A stretch of DNA of 64,000 nt from Anseranas semipalmata (Eukaryota; Chordata; Aves; Anseriformes; Anseranatidae), in contig VXAA01003991.1 in NCBI GenBank assembly GCA_013399115.1, forward strand, positions 299,237-363,236, given 5' to 3'. A program made the translations under genes and the position numbers. Of the stretch, positions 21,644 through 34,000 are shown one piece after another. The notes under the pieces were generated by a model. That model saw only the letters and a list, made by a program, of their open reading frames with translations, was not told the origin of the DNA and did no database searches. The number at the start of each line of letters is the position of its first letter. The stretch's first letter is position 1.

Positions 21644-23250
21644 TAATGTGTTACTAGTAGGAAGTAATTCAGTAAGAATCCTTTTTTTTTTTAATTTTTT
21701 TTTTTTTGGATTGGAGACGCTATAAAAAAATCTGTTCCTTTCTTAGGAATTCAGCCTGTATGTATGAAGTTTTAGTTTCTGTATTTAGTTAAGGGGAGTG
21801 GGAACTTTGTTTTGATGTATTTACTACATTCCTGGCACACAGCCTTGTGATCTGAGTGCAATTGGAGGTGGTAAGCATTTCACTGCATGAGGCAATCTAG
21901 TATCTAGCTATCCTTCAAAAAGGCAGTGAGGAAGTTACTTTAAACTGGTGAGTTTTACTTAGAAAATACAGCCAGAATGATGCTGCTTTGTTCATTTCTG
22001 TATTGAGATAATGTCAGTAGAGATAGGGAAAAGGAGCTCTTCAGTAAACTTTCAGACTATTTTCTGCAGACATTTTGATGAAGTTACAAATATGACCATG
22101 TAATGATTATCACTAAAAGTCAAGTTGTGAAAGTAAGCTAGTATAAAATTGTAAAATGAATATTGATATTCACTAGATTGTAATGATTTTTGAAGGTGGG
22201 CTTATTGGGGACCAAAGTTGTTAGCATATTTATTACCTGGCTCTGTCTTTTCAAAGACTGTCACATACCTGGCTAAATTTGCAGATTACACTGCCCAGAT
22301 CTGCCTTTTCTATCTTACATAATCAGATTGTATGACTAAATTTAGAGAAACCAAACTCATCTAGTGATATCATGGCTTGAAAATACTGCTGGAGTAGAAA
22401 AATTACTTGATGGTTTTACTTTGCATTCAGAGGTACATAGGACAAATTCAGGACATGTTTCTCCAGTGATAATTAATGTAGAAATCCCTGTCAAATCAAA
22501 TGCTTCCCATCAGAGAAAAATCACTTAATACTTACAACAGCTGTTTTTTAAGGGAGTTCAGAAACAAGATGCAATATTTGTAAGTAGATTATTATTCTGA
22601 TAGTAGATGACACTTTATTTTTTAATTTTTTTTTTTTCAGGGCTATTTAGTAGATTACACAATTTGTCAGTTTAAAATTTCATCTAAATATTTTCTGATA
22701 ATTGTCTGGTACTCTGAAAATTTATAGTGGGTTTATATGCCATAAACCTGGAGAATATGTTCTTTATTGATCAGTGTATAGGGAGAACCAACATTAAAGG
22801 TGGTTAGTGCATATTTCCTTTAAAAACTAGGGAAAAACTCAACTTTGGAATGGAGCTAGCAGTTTACCAAAGAGCAGTACTGGCTTATGAAACATTGCCT
22901 GAATCTGTGAATAACCATATAAGCAAAAAAAAATAATTATAATGGATATTATAAAACTTCAGGCACTGGCAGGATCCAAATTATTTCAGAAGTTAGGATT
23001 TAAATTGAAGGCAATCTTTTTTACTTTTCTTGTATATAGCACATGAAAACTTTTGAAGGAGATATTTTTATTTTTAGATTTTTGTTAACAACTGAGAGCA
23101 GATATTGATGATGTACAGTTCTTGTAAATAAGTCTTTTCATGGCATCCCATGCTAGATCCCTGCCAGAAAACTGACATTTTTCTGCTGTTGAATATTGTA
23201 TTAAAATCTTTATTAAAGATTTTTCCAAATACTGTGGTTTTTTTTGTATT
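21644..23250 (+). other. POT1 3' untranslated region (extent uncertain)
   Basis: After the stop comes an AT-rich stretch with two T runs at 21682-21708. The first plausible end has ATTAAA at 23200-23205 and 23212-23217, followed by a T/GT-rich block (GTGGTTTTTTTTGTATTTG) ending near 23252. A later AATAAA at 23716-23721 is an alternative. The extent is inferred; transcript data would decide. Confidence 0.4.
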
Positions 23251-23252
23251 TG
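23200..23252 (+). terminator. Candidate POT1 polyadenylation site
   Basis: Two ATTAAA hexamers (23200-23205, 23212-23217) with a GT/T-rich downstream element about 16 bases later. ATTAAA is the commonest variant of AATAAA. Short motifs like this occur by chance in AT-rich DNA. Confidence 0.35.
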
Positions 23253-23715
23253 ACTTCTAGTTCCTAGTTCATAATACAGTGAAAACTTTGTCATGAATAG
23301 CCTTCCTGCAACAAAATGCTTCAAATGAATGTTTATATAGTTTGTTGATTGAAACGTAAAACATTTAATTCTCTTTCCAAATATAATTCACAAAAATAAT
23401 TTTAATTAGTAGTGAAAAATGAAGTGTTTTACAATGCTAAGGATCACTGTATAGAAAAGAATTAGTGCACAGAATTGAAAATGTTTGTCTCGTTGGTAGC
23501 CTTTATATGGAGCAATGGAAGTCATTGAGATAGGACACTGACCTTTAATTACTTACCCTGGTCAACACTGAGACCCATGAATGGCTGAATGGTAGTTGAA
23601 AATCTTGAGATTGCTGTATCCTGAACTTTGAGCAACAACAGAGGTAGGTTTCTGAAAGCTGTGCATCTCGGACAGCAATGACTCTTAACTGTTACTAGCA
23701 ACCTCCTTTAATAGA

Positions 23716-23721
23716 AATAAA
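23716..23721 (+). terminator. Alternative candidate polyadenylation hexamer
   Basis: AATAAA, with a weak GT-containing stretch (CATGTATGTG) about 35 bases downstream. It could be a distal POT1 site. Confidence 0.25.
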
Positions 23722-24232
23722 AGTCACATTTCCCATGGTCAATTTCTTAACCATGTATGTGATTAAGTTTCTAAACATTACTAAAAGATCATATGTCTAT
23801 TTTTAATGGTTTCTGACCTACTTCAGTATTTTTTTATTTTAAGTATTTAAAAACACTCCAGAATTGAAACAATAGATCAGGTTAACATCTGTGAACTCAG
23901 AACCAGTGAGAAAGTCCAGGCATCTCTTCCTCATTTCTCATCTTCCTCTATCCACATACATCCCAGCATACAGGGTAACTGCATCAAAACATTGTTTTCT
24001 TACTAAAAGTGTGGAGTAAATGACAAATATGCATGGAAGGTGAAGTATATATCACACAGCAACATCACCACAGGCAAGGGCAAAGAATATCTTTGGAGGA
24101 GGTATGAGGGAAAATAAGAAAAAATACAAAAAAGCAGTAAGGAAACATGAACTCACCGCCCACCCCACCCCCCAATTACACAGGTGAGTGCATTGAAATA
24201 ATAAAATTGTAATTAAAACAAGGAGAGTCTTC

Positions 24233-24283
24233 AGGAAAAAAAAAGGGAGGGGGAAGGGAAAGGAAAGGAAAAGGGAAAAGGAG
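24233..24283 (+). repeat. 51-nt all-purine tract
   Basis: Uninterrupted A/G on the + strand, with G runs at 24245-24247, 24249-24253, 24256-24258 and 24273-24275. Confidence 0.9.
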
Positions 24284-24816
24284 CAAAATAAATGTGGAAT
24301 ACTATTTTCAGGGATGCCTGTATGATTAGCTCCTGAAGTCCTTGTTTTAAGGTGGTTTAAACACTTAAGACTGGAAATCTTTCTAAAGTCAGTTCAATTT
24401 AAATGAGTTAATTTAGTTAATTTTGAAACTCCAACTAGAAATAGAGAATGTACAATAATAACATAACTGCAGAAACAAGAAGGCATTTCTGGTAGGTGAC
24501 CTGCTGTTCAGTGGTAGTTGAAGTTTCTCGTCAGCTTTTGTTGTTAAGGGATCCAGAGATTTACAGACGACTTTGAAATGCCTTGCTTAATACTAATCCT
24601 TTGGCTACTGAGCAGCAGGAAGTGGGATTGAAAAAAAGGCAGTGGAGTCCAGGCTAACAAGCTTAGGTTTGCAACAGAAGGAAGAGAGTTTGTTTTAGTA
24701 AGGATGAGTGCTTAGCTCTTCAGTAAACCCCAGTGTTTTACATCACAGTGAATTTATTCATGTTAAAATACGTGAAACCAGCATGAACTGGGACACTGCA
24801 ACAAAGAGCATGGAGT

Positions 24817-24844
24817 TGTTTTTTTTTTTTAAAAAAAAAAAACA
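24817..24844. repeat. 28-bp perfect palindrome T12A12
   Basis: TG, then twelve T, twelve A, then CA: fully self-complementary from 24817 to 24844. Confidence 0.9.
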
Positions 24845-26782
24845 TACATATGTTTAAGTTCAGGGTAGAATGGGAGAAAATTTCAAGAAAGCATTAATTT
24901 CAAATAAGCATTATTGTAAGTGTACTGAACAATGAGTATAACGATTGGAAACATTCAGCAGTAGGTGTGGAAGAGAAGGAAACAGTTTCAAAGGACAGCA
25001 GCAAAGGCAAGAAGTGATAGTAAGGAGGCTTTATGAGACTGCTTGCTGCAGACCCTGTTCAGATCATTTCGTACATATGAAATCCCCAGAAAGAACTGTG
25101 GTTTGTGGAAACATCCACCTGATGAAGGATCATCAGGCCTTAATGCTTTAAAAATGTAGAGCAGAATTATAATTAATGAGTCTGTCTTTGCAGCAAGGCA
25201 ATGGACGGACTACAGAATTTCCTGCACCCCAGAAAGACACTATAATGTATTCTTCCTTCTTTTCTGATACAACTCCGATATGTGGTAACTCCATAAAACT
25301 GCTGCAATGTTACTTTTCCTCTGCATAAACCCAGCAAAGTGAAAGTCCAGGAATAAATCTCCATTTAGTAGATACTTGCTTTAATTTGAATATTTGTTAG
25401 TAAATTAGGGAGAAATACGGTTAATATGGAAATAGGCACTCTCTGGGGGAGGAAAAAAATGAATATTTTGTCTCATAACTGTTCTATTACATATGCAAAG
25501 TTTTGAGCATAAATTTGTTCCATACCTTCTCCTGTGTGTGTACAGCATGTGGACTACCACTGATTAAAATACAGTTTTGTGAGGTGCAAGCTACATCTTC
25601 ACAATGCAGTCCACATTTGTGAAGACTGGCTTGAAGACTATCAGGTAATTTGAATTATTGAGGTGTTACTTCTCTGAAATGAATTCTCTGAATGATGGCA
25701 GGTTAGAAATGTTGCTTGAATTTTGCGACTAGAAGAGCAGCAAAACTGAACAGTGAAATCTGCTGAACAAACAGACTTAAGTACAGTCTTTATTTCTTCC
25801 TTCTGTCTGCAAATGGCCCCTTCAGCAACTCAAAGCCTCTCTGAAGCAATGTTTCAAATGACAAATATGATCAGTCACAGGTGGGATGTGTATTACTGGG
25901 GGGTTATTGCTTTTAATGGGGGAAGGGGAAGGGGCGTGCAACAGCGAGCAGTGCCTAATGCTATTATCATGGCATAACTGCACTTTAATATGATACTCCA
26001 TCTTGAAGGAAACTCTTTTCTGTCACCATTTATTGTGCTAAAGGTGTAAAATCCCATAAAAAAAAATGGAGCAGTTGCAGTGATTGAGTTTGACAGAAAC
26101 TCACAGTTTAAAGAGATGTCAAAGATCATCTTGACATGCTGCCCTGTAGTCTCTCACAGTGCTCAGGTACCCTAGCATAAGTAGTGATGTGCATACGGTC
26201 ATGCTGCTCATAAAGCTACAGTTGTCTTAAAGGTAGACAATTGGTTTCAGTTACTCTTCTGCTATATGCTGTGTTTTGTCAAGGTGGGCAGCAGAGGGTA
26301 AAGCAACTGGCGATAAAAATAAGGGTAAAGGTGCAGAATGATCAGAATGATTTTCCTCTACAGGTCAGTGAATTCATTTATTAGCAATGTGCTGCTGCGT
26401 GGGTCCTTCTTGCAGGAACAAGCAGCACAAAAAGGAAGCTTGAAAAGCTTTGTTTGAGGGCATGGGAAAGGTCAGAAGTTATGCGTGAAACCCTGAAGTT
26501 AAGAATGAGGAGTGCCCGTTAATTATCTAACAATGCACTTCTAAAAAAAATCAGATACTGTAACTTGAAAATCTTAATGCAGATCTGTTTCCTGCCATGA
26601 GCTATATGATTTGGTAATGATTAACTTCTTGAATATTATTCCAATCTGTATGCAAGTGATTAACTAGACTACTATTTCACTGTCATACTTGCAAACTAGT
26701 TCAATTCCTCTGGATCCAGTTCACATAAATTGTTTCTATTTGACCTGAGAGAGATCAGTTTGTTTTTCTTTTAAAAATTGGA

Positions 26783-27415
26783 TCATAGAATCATAGAATA
26801 TCCCGATTTGGAAGGGACCCACAAGGATCATCGAGTCCTACTCCTGGGTCCACACAGGACCACCCCCAAAAATCAGACCATATGTCTGAGAGCATTGTCC
26901 AAATGCTTCTTGAACTCTGTCAGGCTCAGTGCTGTGACCATTTCACTGGGTAGCCTGTTCCAGTGCCTGACCACCCTCTCAGTGAAGAACCTTTCCTTCA
27001 CATCCAGCCTGAACCTCCCCTGTCACAGCTCCATGCCGTTCCCTCAGTCCTGTCGCTGTCACCAGAGAGCAGAGATCAGCGCCTGCCCCTCTGCTCCCCT
27101 CGTGAGGAAGCTGCAGGCCACCATGAGGCCTCCCCTCAGTCTCCTCTTCTCTGGGCTGAACAAACCAAGAGACTTCAGACTCTCCTCATATGTCTTGCTC
27201 TCTAGGCCCTTCACCATCTTAGTAGCCCTCCTTTGGACGTTTTCCAGCAGTTCCATATCTTTCTTATACCGTGGTGCCCAAAACTGTGCACATCACTCAA
27301 GGCGAGGCCGCACCAGCGCAGAGCAGAGCAGGACAGTCACTTCCCTCAACTGGCTAGCAATGCCATGCTTGATGCACCCCAGGATACGGTTGGCCCTCCT
27401 GGCTGCCAGGGCAAC
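26783..27415 (-). mobile_element. CR1 LINE, inverted, ~630 bp
   Basis: The + strand starts ATCATAGAATCATAGAAT followed by GGAAGGGACCCACAAGGATC, the same tail as the 0.46-kb copy. Read on the minus strand it includes a fragment of the end of the RT frame ([26 protein letters not shown]). It ends at its truncated 5' end near 27.41 kb, followed by an A16 tract (27426-27441). The 271-codon open frame on the + strand here (26778-27593) is the antisense of CR1 and not a gene. Confidence 0.95.
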
Positions 27416-27425
27416 CGAATGGGAG

Positions 27426-27441
27426 AAAAAAAAAAAAAAAA
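27426..27441 (+). repeat. A16 tract at CR1 5' junction
   Basis: Sixteen A directly after the truncated 5' edge of the inverted CR1. Confidence 0.9.
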
Positions 27442-30170
27442 GACCATATCCTTTATTAACTAGATACATTCTTGCACTTCTCAAAGTGCTGGGGCCTGCT
27501 CACATCAGATCATTTTTTCTGGCAAGGACTGTATTACACAATGATACCTCGCAAAGCGTACCTTTTCACAGCAAGCTTACCAAAGCATTGTAAAAATAGC
27601 AATAGTTTTCAAAGCTCATTTAGCTCTTCTTTAAGGCCTGGAAAAATGAGAATGTCTTTGGCCTACTTTTCAATCTGGGTAAAGAGGTGGCTGATCTGAT
27701 GTGATAGGGCAGGGAATTCTTAACTCATTTCTTAGTGGCTATAGCAAAAGTACTCATAGCCTCATTTTAAATAGAGGTCATTGGCTAATATGTGTCAGGA
27801 AAGCATAGAGCTGTACCAAATACTCCTGTCAAGAGCAAATGCAGCAGAGCAAATCAGAATTGGAAATCAATTCCAATTGAAACTGACACAAGGAAAACTA
27901 AAGCAGAGGGAAAAGTGACAGTGATATATTCTGCTTTTGGTAATTCAGCTTTGGTAGAGAATTCTGGTCTGAAACTTAAACTGAATAATAAATAAAAATT
28001 CACTATGACAAAAAGCATAATGAAACTACTTAGATTAGAGAACCCACAAGAGACACTGTACTGAAAATTGCTCTTATTGAAAATTGACTTGTGTTCCTTA
28101 AGTGTTTCATTCTTTAGGCATTTCTTCTGGCAGTCAGTATATTTAGGTTCCCAATCCAGTCCAACCAACCTTTGGATTTTCCAGCTTAGTCTATCCAGCA
28201 AGGCTGTTAGCTAGTTATTTTATAGGAACTGAAGTCTGTCCCTCTGTGTCAGCATAGAACTGGAGACTGTGATTACTTTGGGATCTAGGAAGCCATCCTG
28301 AACACATCAGGTGATAAGAAATGCCACCAATGTTCATTAACTCCTCCATGCAGTTTTTCCTATCTGTAGTGATGCAGCTGGAAGACTATTGTACAAGGAG
28401 TTAATGATAGGCATGCTTGCTGCCTTCCCATATATATGCACTCTGAATAGCCTGTGAGTGCTTATCAACAGAACAATCCATGATTATACAGGTGTATGCC
28501 TCTGTACCATGGATACCATGCAAATCGCTCCATACAATAGTATAATTAATCAGAGTATACTTAATGCATAAGTAATCAAGTTGCATGCATTCAATATGTA
28601 TTCAATAAGTGTATGTATAGTGCATTTTATTGTGTACGTAGAATACTACATGCACCTGTTTAGGAACTATATCTTTACTGAGGTGAGAGTACTGGAACAT
28701 ACTGTCCAGGGGACTCTTCAAAACTAGGCCCAGATTCCAAATGCAGCAGCCCCCCCTCAGTGCTTGATGAATCTGTATTGTGAGCAAGACTGAAGAATAC
28801 TAGTGAACACAGAGCTGGCAAACCTCACCAAGGACACGATCTCCATGCATCATTTCATGATCCATGAGGAGGGGCTTGTCTGATTCTGTAGTTCTGGGCT
28901 TGCCAGCTTCAGGAAGGACATAAGATTGCTGTAATCTTTTCTGTAATTTCCATTCTTATCTCAATAAATCATCTAACCAGCTGTGAGTGTCGGTGCCTAT
29001 CTTACTGAGATGCTGAAAGAAGTGGCACCTCCGTGGTGCAAAACACCATCGCTCTTAGAACATACCAGTATTCCCCTGGTTTTCCTCAAATCCATTCAGG
29101 AAGGTTGAATATTAAAAAATGCCACTGTTGGTCATGATCTAGTGAAGAGCACTTGACAAGTTCAAAATAACAGCAGCATATTAAATCCTACTTTACAATA
29201 GCAGTATCTGCACAGTTCCAAAACACGCAGTGACAAATATGTGTAAGGCCAGCTGGTACCATGGTAATATAGCCCCTTAGTTCCTCCTTTTCAATTTGTG
29301 CTTACTTCCAGGTTTTATTTGATTGTAAAAGAAATTTCTTCTGAGCTTAAAAAAAAATAAATCTTGGTTTAAAAATATATTTCTGATCTTTGTGGAGGGA
29401 GTAGAGGAAAACAATTGCCAGTTGGCACTGTTTGAGTGTAGATAAGCTAATTTTTTTAGAAGATGGCAGAGAACTAGGTGCTGTAATGCATGGGATCAAT
29501 GGTAATAGTATTATTTTCAATAAGCCTACCCGCTATCCCACCATATTTCATGGCAGACTAGAGTGGGGGGGTGGGGTGTATGCAGAATTCTCACTGTAGA
29601 TGATCCCAGCAAGGTTATGACTTAGTCATATCGTCTTCACAAACTACTCTCAAGCAAGGAGTGGAGCAGTGCTTCCAGTCTTCCACAGCAATGTCCTACC
29701 AGAAAGAACAAGTGCTTTCCCACCATCTTCTTCTTGTACCGTAGCTGCCATTTTATTTTTGTTTGTTTGTTTGTTTTGTTAAAGAAAAAAAGCATCAAAA
29801 CTTCTCAAGCTTGTTGTAGTTGGAGTGGTGGACCTGAATATGCCTAAGGCTAGAGGCACAGGACTGATAGCAAATGCAAAGGTGCCTGAAAACAGTACAG
29901 CAGCCTTACTAGTACTGTTGCTTAATGGAGAGTGGAGACACGGGTGAAAATGAGGGATGCAGTTATCTGATTAAAACAGTGCGATTTCATCAGAGTGAAT
30001 TTCCTGCTGGTTCAGCCTCCCTACTCTGAAGACAGGAGGCTTCTTTTTAAAACCAAATCAGAAAGGAAGTTTATTCACCTTTGCAAACAGAGTACCCAAA
30101 TCTACATCTGTACAAATTTCTACATCTTTACATCTGTGCTAATGCCACAGTGGAATAAGAGTGGAAAGCC
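27442..30170 (+). other. Intergenic, no gene recognised
   Basis: AT-rich unique-looking sequence with a TTTG microsatellite at about 29757-29779. A 115-codon minus-strand open frame (27854-28201) and a 122-codon plus-strand one (29995-30363) have no recognisable family; the second runs into the LTR-like element. Confidence 0.65.
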
Positions 30171-30174
30171 CATT

Positions 30175-31065
30175 TCTCCACCTGGCTGTGGAGGGTTGAC
30201 CTTGGCTGGCTGGCAGATGTCCATTCAGCTGCTCCCTCATTGCCCCCCCTCAACAGGACAGGGCGAGAAAATAAGATGGAAAAGCTCATGGGTCAAGATA
30301 AAGACAGGGAGATCACTTACCATCATAGGTGAAACAGACTCAACTTGGGGAAAATGCATTTAATTCATTGGCAATTAAAAACAGCGTTAGATGGTGAGAA
30401 ACAAACTAAAACACAGTGTTAGATGGTGAGAAACAAAGACAAACTAAAACACTTCCCTCCCCATTCTTCCCAGACTCATCTTCACCCCTTCATTCCTGAC
30501 TCTTCTACCTCCCTCCTCCCCAGTGTGACAGCGGATGGGGGTGGGAGTTGTGGTCAGTCCGTAACAGCTCCTCTCTGCCGCTCCCTCCTCCTCATGCTTT
30601 TCTCCTGCTCCAGCATGGCTCCTTCCCATAGGCTGCAGTTCCTGTCAGGAGCCTGCTCCAGCGCGGGCTCTCCATAGGCCACTGTGCCTTCAGGAAATGC
30701 GCACCTGCTCCACCGTGGTCTCCTCCATGGGCTGCAGGGGAACCTCTGCTGCAGCGCCTGCAGCACCTCCTCCCTCTCCTTCCTCTCTGACCTTGATGTT
30801 CGATGTTCACACACAAAAAGTGTTCTCACATTTCTTTTCCTCACTTTCTGAGGAATTTTGCCCTTTCTTAAATCCACTTTCCCTGAGGTGCTGCCATTTT
30901 GGCTGCTGGGCCCAGCTGCACCCTGCAGTGGGGCCGTTGGAGCCGGCTGGAACCGGCTGTGTCCAGCATGGGGCAGCCTCGGCCTCCCCTCACAGAGGAG
31001 CCTGCGGCCCCGCTGCCAGCACCTGGGCACGGACACACAGCGCACTGTCTGAACTCTGTGGGCAT
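30175..31065 (-). mobile_element. Avian endogenous-retrovirus-type LTR (solo), probably minus strand
   Basis: The segment is much richer in GC than its surroundings and matches, from memory, a repeated avian LTR family: GGCTGTGGAGGGTTGACC, then AACAGGACAGGGCGAGAAAA, ACAGGGAGATCACTTACC and GAAACAGACTCAACTTGGGG, then degenerate TGCTCCAGCRTGG / GGGCTGCAGG units near 30.60-30.76 kb and GTTGGAGCCGGCTGG. The units start at about 30606, 30654, 30706 and 30747. I see no gag, pol or env remains on either side, so it looks like a solo, diverged LTR. Both ends and the orientation are approximate; no target-site duplication could be fixed. The 172-codon minus-strand open frame inside it is non-coding LTR sequence. 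Confidence 0.65.
30381..30450 (+). repeat. Tandem duplication inside the LTR-like element
   Basis: Two units (30381-30412 and 30413-30450) share GTTAGATGGTGAGAAACAAA and a CAAACTAAAAC end; the second has a 6-base insertion. Confidence 0.85.
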
Positions 31066-34000
31066 AGAGCAAGCAAGCTCACAGGCACTCCGTGAAGCCT
31101 ATTTACTTATCCTTAGGGATGCAGGTGACCAAGGGTATTAAAGGCTGATGGATGTAATTTTCTTTTTCATCCATATGTTCCCTTCTGCACCTCTGGCAGT
31201 GTAGAAGGGGTTTGATACAGGCAGAATTCAGGCTCCCAAGCTGATAAGATACTGACATCTTGCTATTGCTGGCTCAGATGTTCTGATTTTAGTTAAACAG
31301 AACCGCATGAAAATTGACAGTGTAATAAATAAAGTTAGAAAGCTGTTAATTCAAAAATTCTAGTCTGTTCACTGATGGAGCAGAGCCAGACTCTTAATGA
31401 GAAGTGAGGTTTTGATAAACAGAAATGTATTTGGTCATGATCCGTAAATGGTTTGATTTCTCAAATTAAGAGTAGCAGGACAGAAATGTACAGTTTTCTA
31501 ACCTTCTTTATTTTTTCAGCTGAAAAACACATTATTAAATACTTAAAAGTATATTCTTCCCTGTAATAGACACACACAACTTAAATGGTAGTTGTCAGTA
31601 AAGGACTTGGACATTTTAATCAAGACAAGAACATAACACTTAAGCCCTAATTGTGCAAATAACCCATCTGTCTTGTACAGTGCAGAACCAGAGTGATATT
31701 TTTAAGGCTAAATCAAGCCCTTAGAAATTAGACAATCTGTTGCCACTTCTACCCAGCTGTACTTCGAGCGGTGGCACTATTATCCACTAACTCGTCTACT
31801 ACTAAGCAACGTGCAAGTGGAAGGAAAGGGCTTTAAATAATTGAGCAAATGATTATCACATTTCTTCTTTTTGTGATACTGAAACAATCACAGCCCTAAA
31901 GGTGTACGTACTCACTGAAATAAAATATTTCATTTATAAATGTGTTAAAGAAGGTATTAGGAAATTCTCCACAGCTTTCTCTTAACCTGGATTTTGTCAT
32001 TATGTGCAGATCTTGTGTAATAAGTGCTTTTCATGTAAGTAAGATCTTCATGACAAACCCTCCAGCATGACCCTTTGACTCTTCCCTTTATTCTGTAATG
32101 GGAATCTCTCTGGCAAATATCCGCAGGATATTTGAACTTTTCTTGTTTGCCCTTATTGTTCAGGTTGTATTAAGATGTTTTCAAAGGGAAACCTACTTTA
32201 AAGATAGATACACCAGTTAAGGATGATGACTGAAAGTTAGGTCAAGAGAAAGGAAGAGATATAGATACAGTCCCAGTAAGACTCTCTGGAGTTCTTCTGC
32301 ATTATTGTCCAACAAGACTACAACATTTATTTTAAGTTTTGCTGTAGACTCATTCATTTTGCTAGCCATGTGTCCACCTAGGTAAAATCCAAAGTCAAAG
32401 GCTATGCCATATTTCTTGAGGCAGTGGCTAACATCTAGACAGTCCAGTCCTTTTATTCAATTGTTATCTTTTGCAGCCACTTCAGATACAAGAGCTTTGT
32501 GAACCAGTGAGCTTCTTAGCTTCAAGGAGTATCAGTAAATTCAGATATTTATTTGGGACAGATGAATGAAACAAGTGGTGGAACTGTTCCTCAGTATCTG
32601 AAGAAATTGCTAGTATCTGAAATAAACAGCTCTGATTTTTTTTTTTATTTTTATTATTATTTTTTACTAGCATCATCACAGTGATAGAAGATCATTTTAA
32701 TTCACTATTGTCATACTTCAAACTTAGCTGAGAAGATCAAGTGAGATTCATAAACAGAACAGGAATGAAAAAATAAATTCTGACACAACAAGCTGAAAGG
32801 GAACAAGGAATAGTCATAAAAATTGCCTTTAGACAATCAGGACATATGTCATTGTAATTTACTTAAAAGAGTAAGATCTCAGCCTGAACAATCATATTAT
32901 CTTGTTATAAGTGCATCTGAAGTATTTGCTATTTGATCTCCATGGACAGAAAATATCTAATACACGTTATTTTTTAAGGCAGTCAAGCCAGGGACCACAG
33001 CCAGAGTTGTGAATCCTTTGTGTTATGCCCCTCACAGACAGCCATATGGAGACAATCCTTGTCATAGATTGTGCGTGTTTATAATCAGATGCAACACATA
33101 AATGAAACAGATGAAAGGGAGGGATGTGAAAGAAAGGATGTCAAGATAACAGTATAATTAACAAACTTGCATTGCAGTTACAGGCCAGCTCACCATGTTC
33201 ATTTTCCCTGAAGAGGCATCATTCCATTTCAAGTCCACTGAGCACAAGAGATCTGGTTTCTCTTCTTAGCTTTGCTAAAGGTATGTAGTCAAGATTTCAA
33301 GTATGGCTTATCTCCCACTTGAGAAAGTAACTAGGTCTTCAAAAGCACTTTTTAGAGAGCTGTGCAGCTTGTCTTCTGAAAAGCTGGCTAGGGTCTTGTA
33401 TCATGAATGTTTTTGAACCTTGCATTCAGAGTTCCAAAGCATTAGTGAGTTGTTCCTTTTGCTAAGGAAACAGACTCAAAGTAATGGGACAACATGCACA
33501 CAGTATGAAGTAGATCCTTCCTTTGTGTTAAAACTATAGCAGGAAAACTAATGTATATGGAGAAAAACAAGTCTGATTTATGTTCATCACTTAATACTTC
33601 TAAAAGAAATAGAAAATACTCGTGGCTATGGCATATGTTAAATATCTTTTAAAAAACACTATACATACATCCTTTTTAATTTCAAAAGCATTTCCAAATT
33701 GTGATAAGCTACCAGATATTGCTTTAAGTTCACAGTAGACAGCCTTCTGCATGAGAATTACCCTGTAACACTTATGTAAAAATGCAATGTAAAAAATACG
33801 GTGTTAAAATACATAATAAAAAAAAAAAAAAACAGGTGTTGATTTAAAACTGCATGTATAGGTACATCAAAAGGTGGTTTCCTTCAGATTCAATAAAAAC
33901 AGATGTTGGCCCAGTTCAAGAAAGATGTTAAGCATATTCTGGCTTTTCTGAGTCAGACTGATTTTGCTTATCTTGAAGAATCAAGCTTCTATTGCTTATC

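Larger units (their letters stand above)
23253..26780 (+). other. Intergenic, no gene recognised
   Basis: AT-rich sequence downstream of POT1. It includes a purine-only tract at 24.23-24.28 kb and a T12/A12 palindrome at 24.82-24.84 kb. Open frames are under 80 codons and unrecognised. Confidence 0.7.

Noticed and set aside
26778..27593. 271-codon + strand open frame, the longest in the window
   Set aside because: It is almost entirely the antisense of a CR1 element (tail repeats, RT fragment on the other strand), not a host gene.
30554..31072. 172-codon minus-strand open frame
   Set aside because: It lies inside the GC-rich LTR-like element and reads its tandem units; composition explains the lack of stops.
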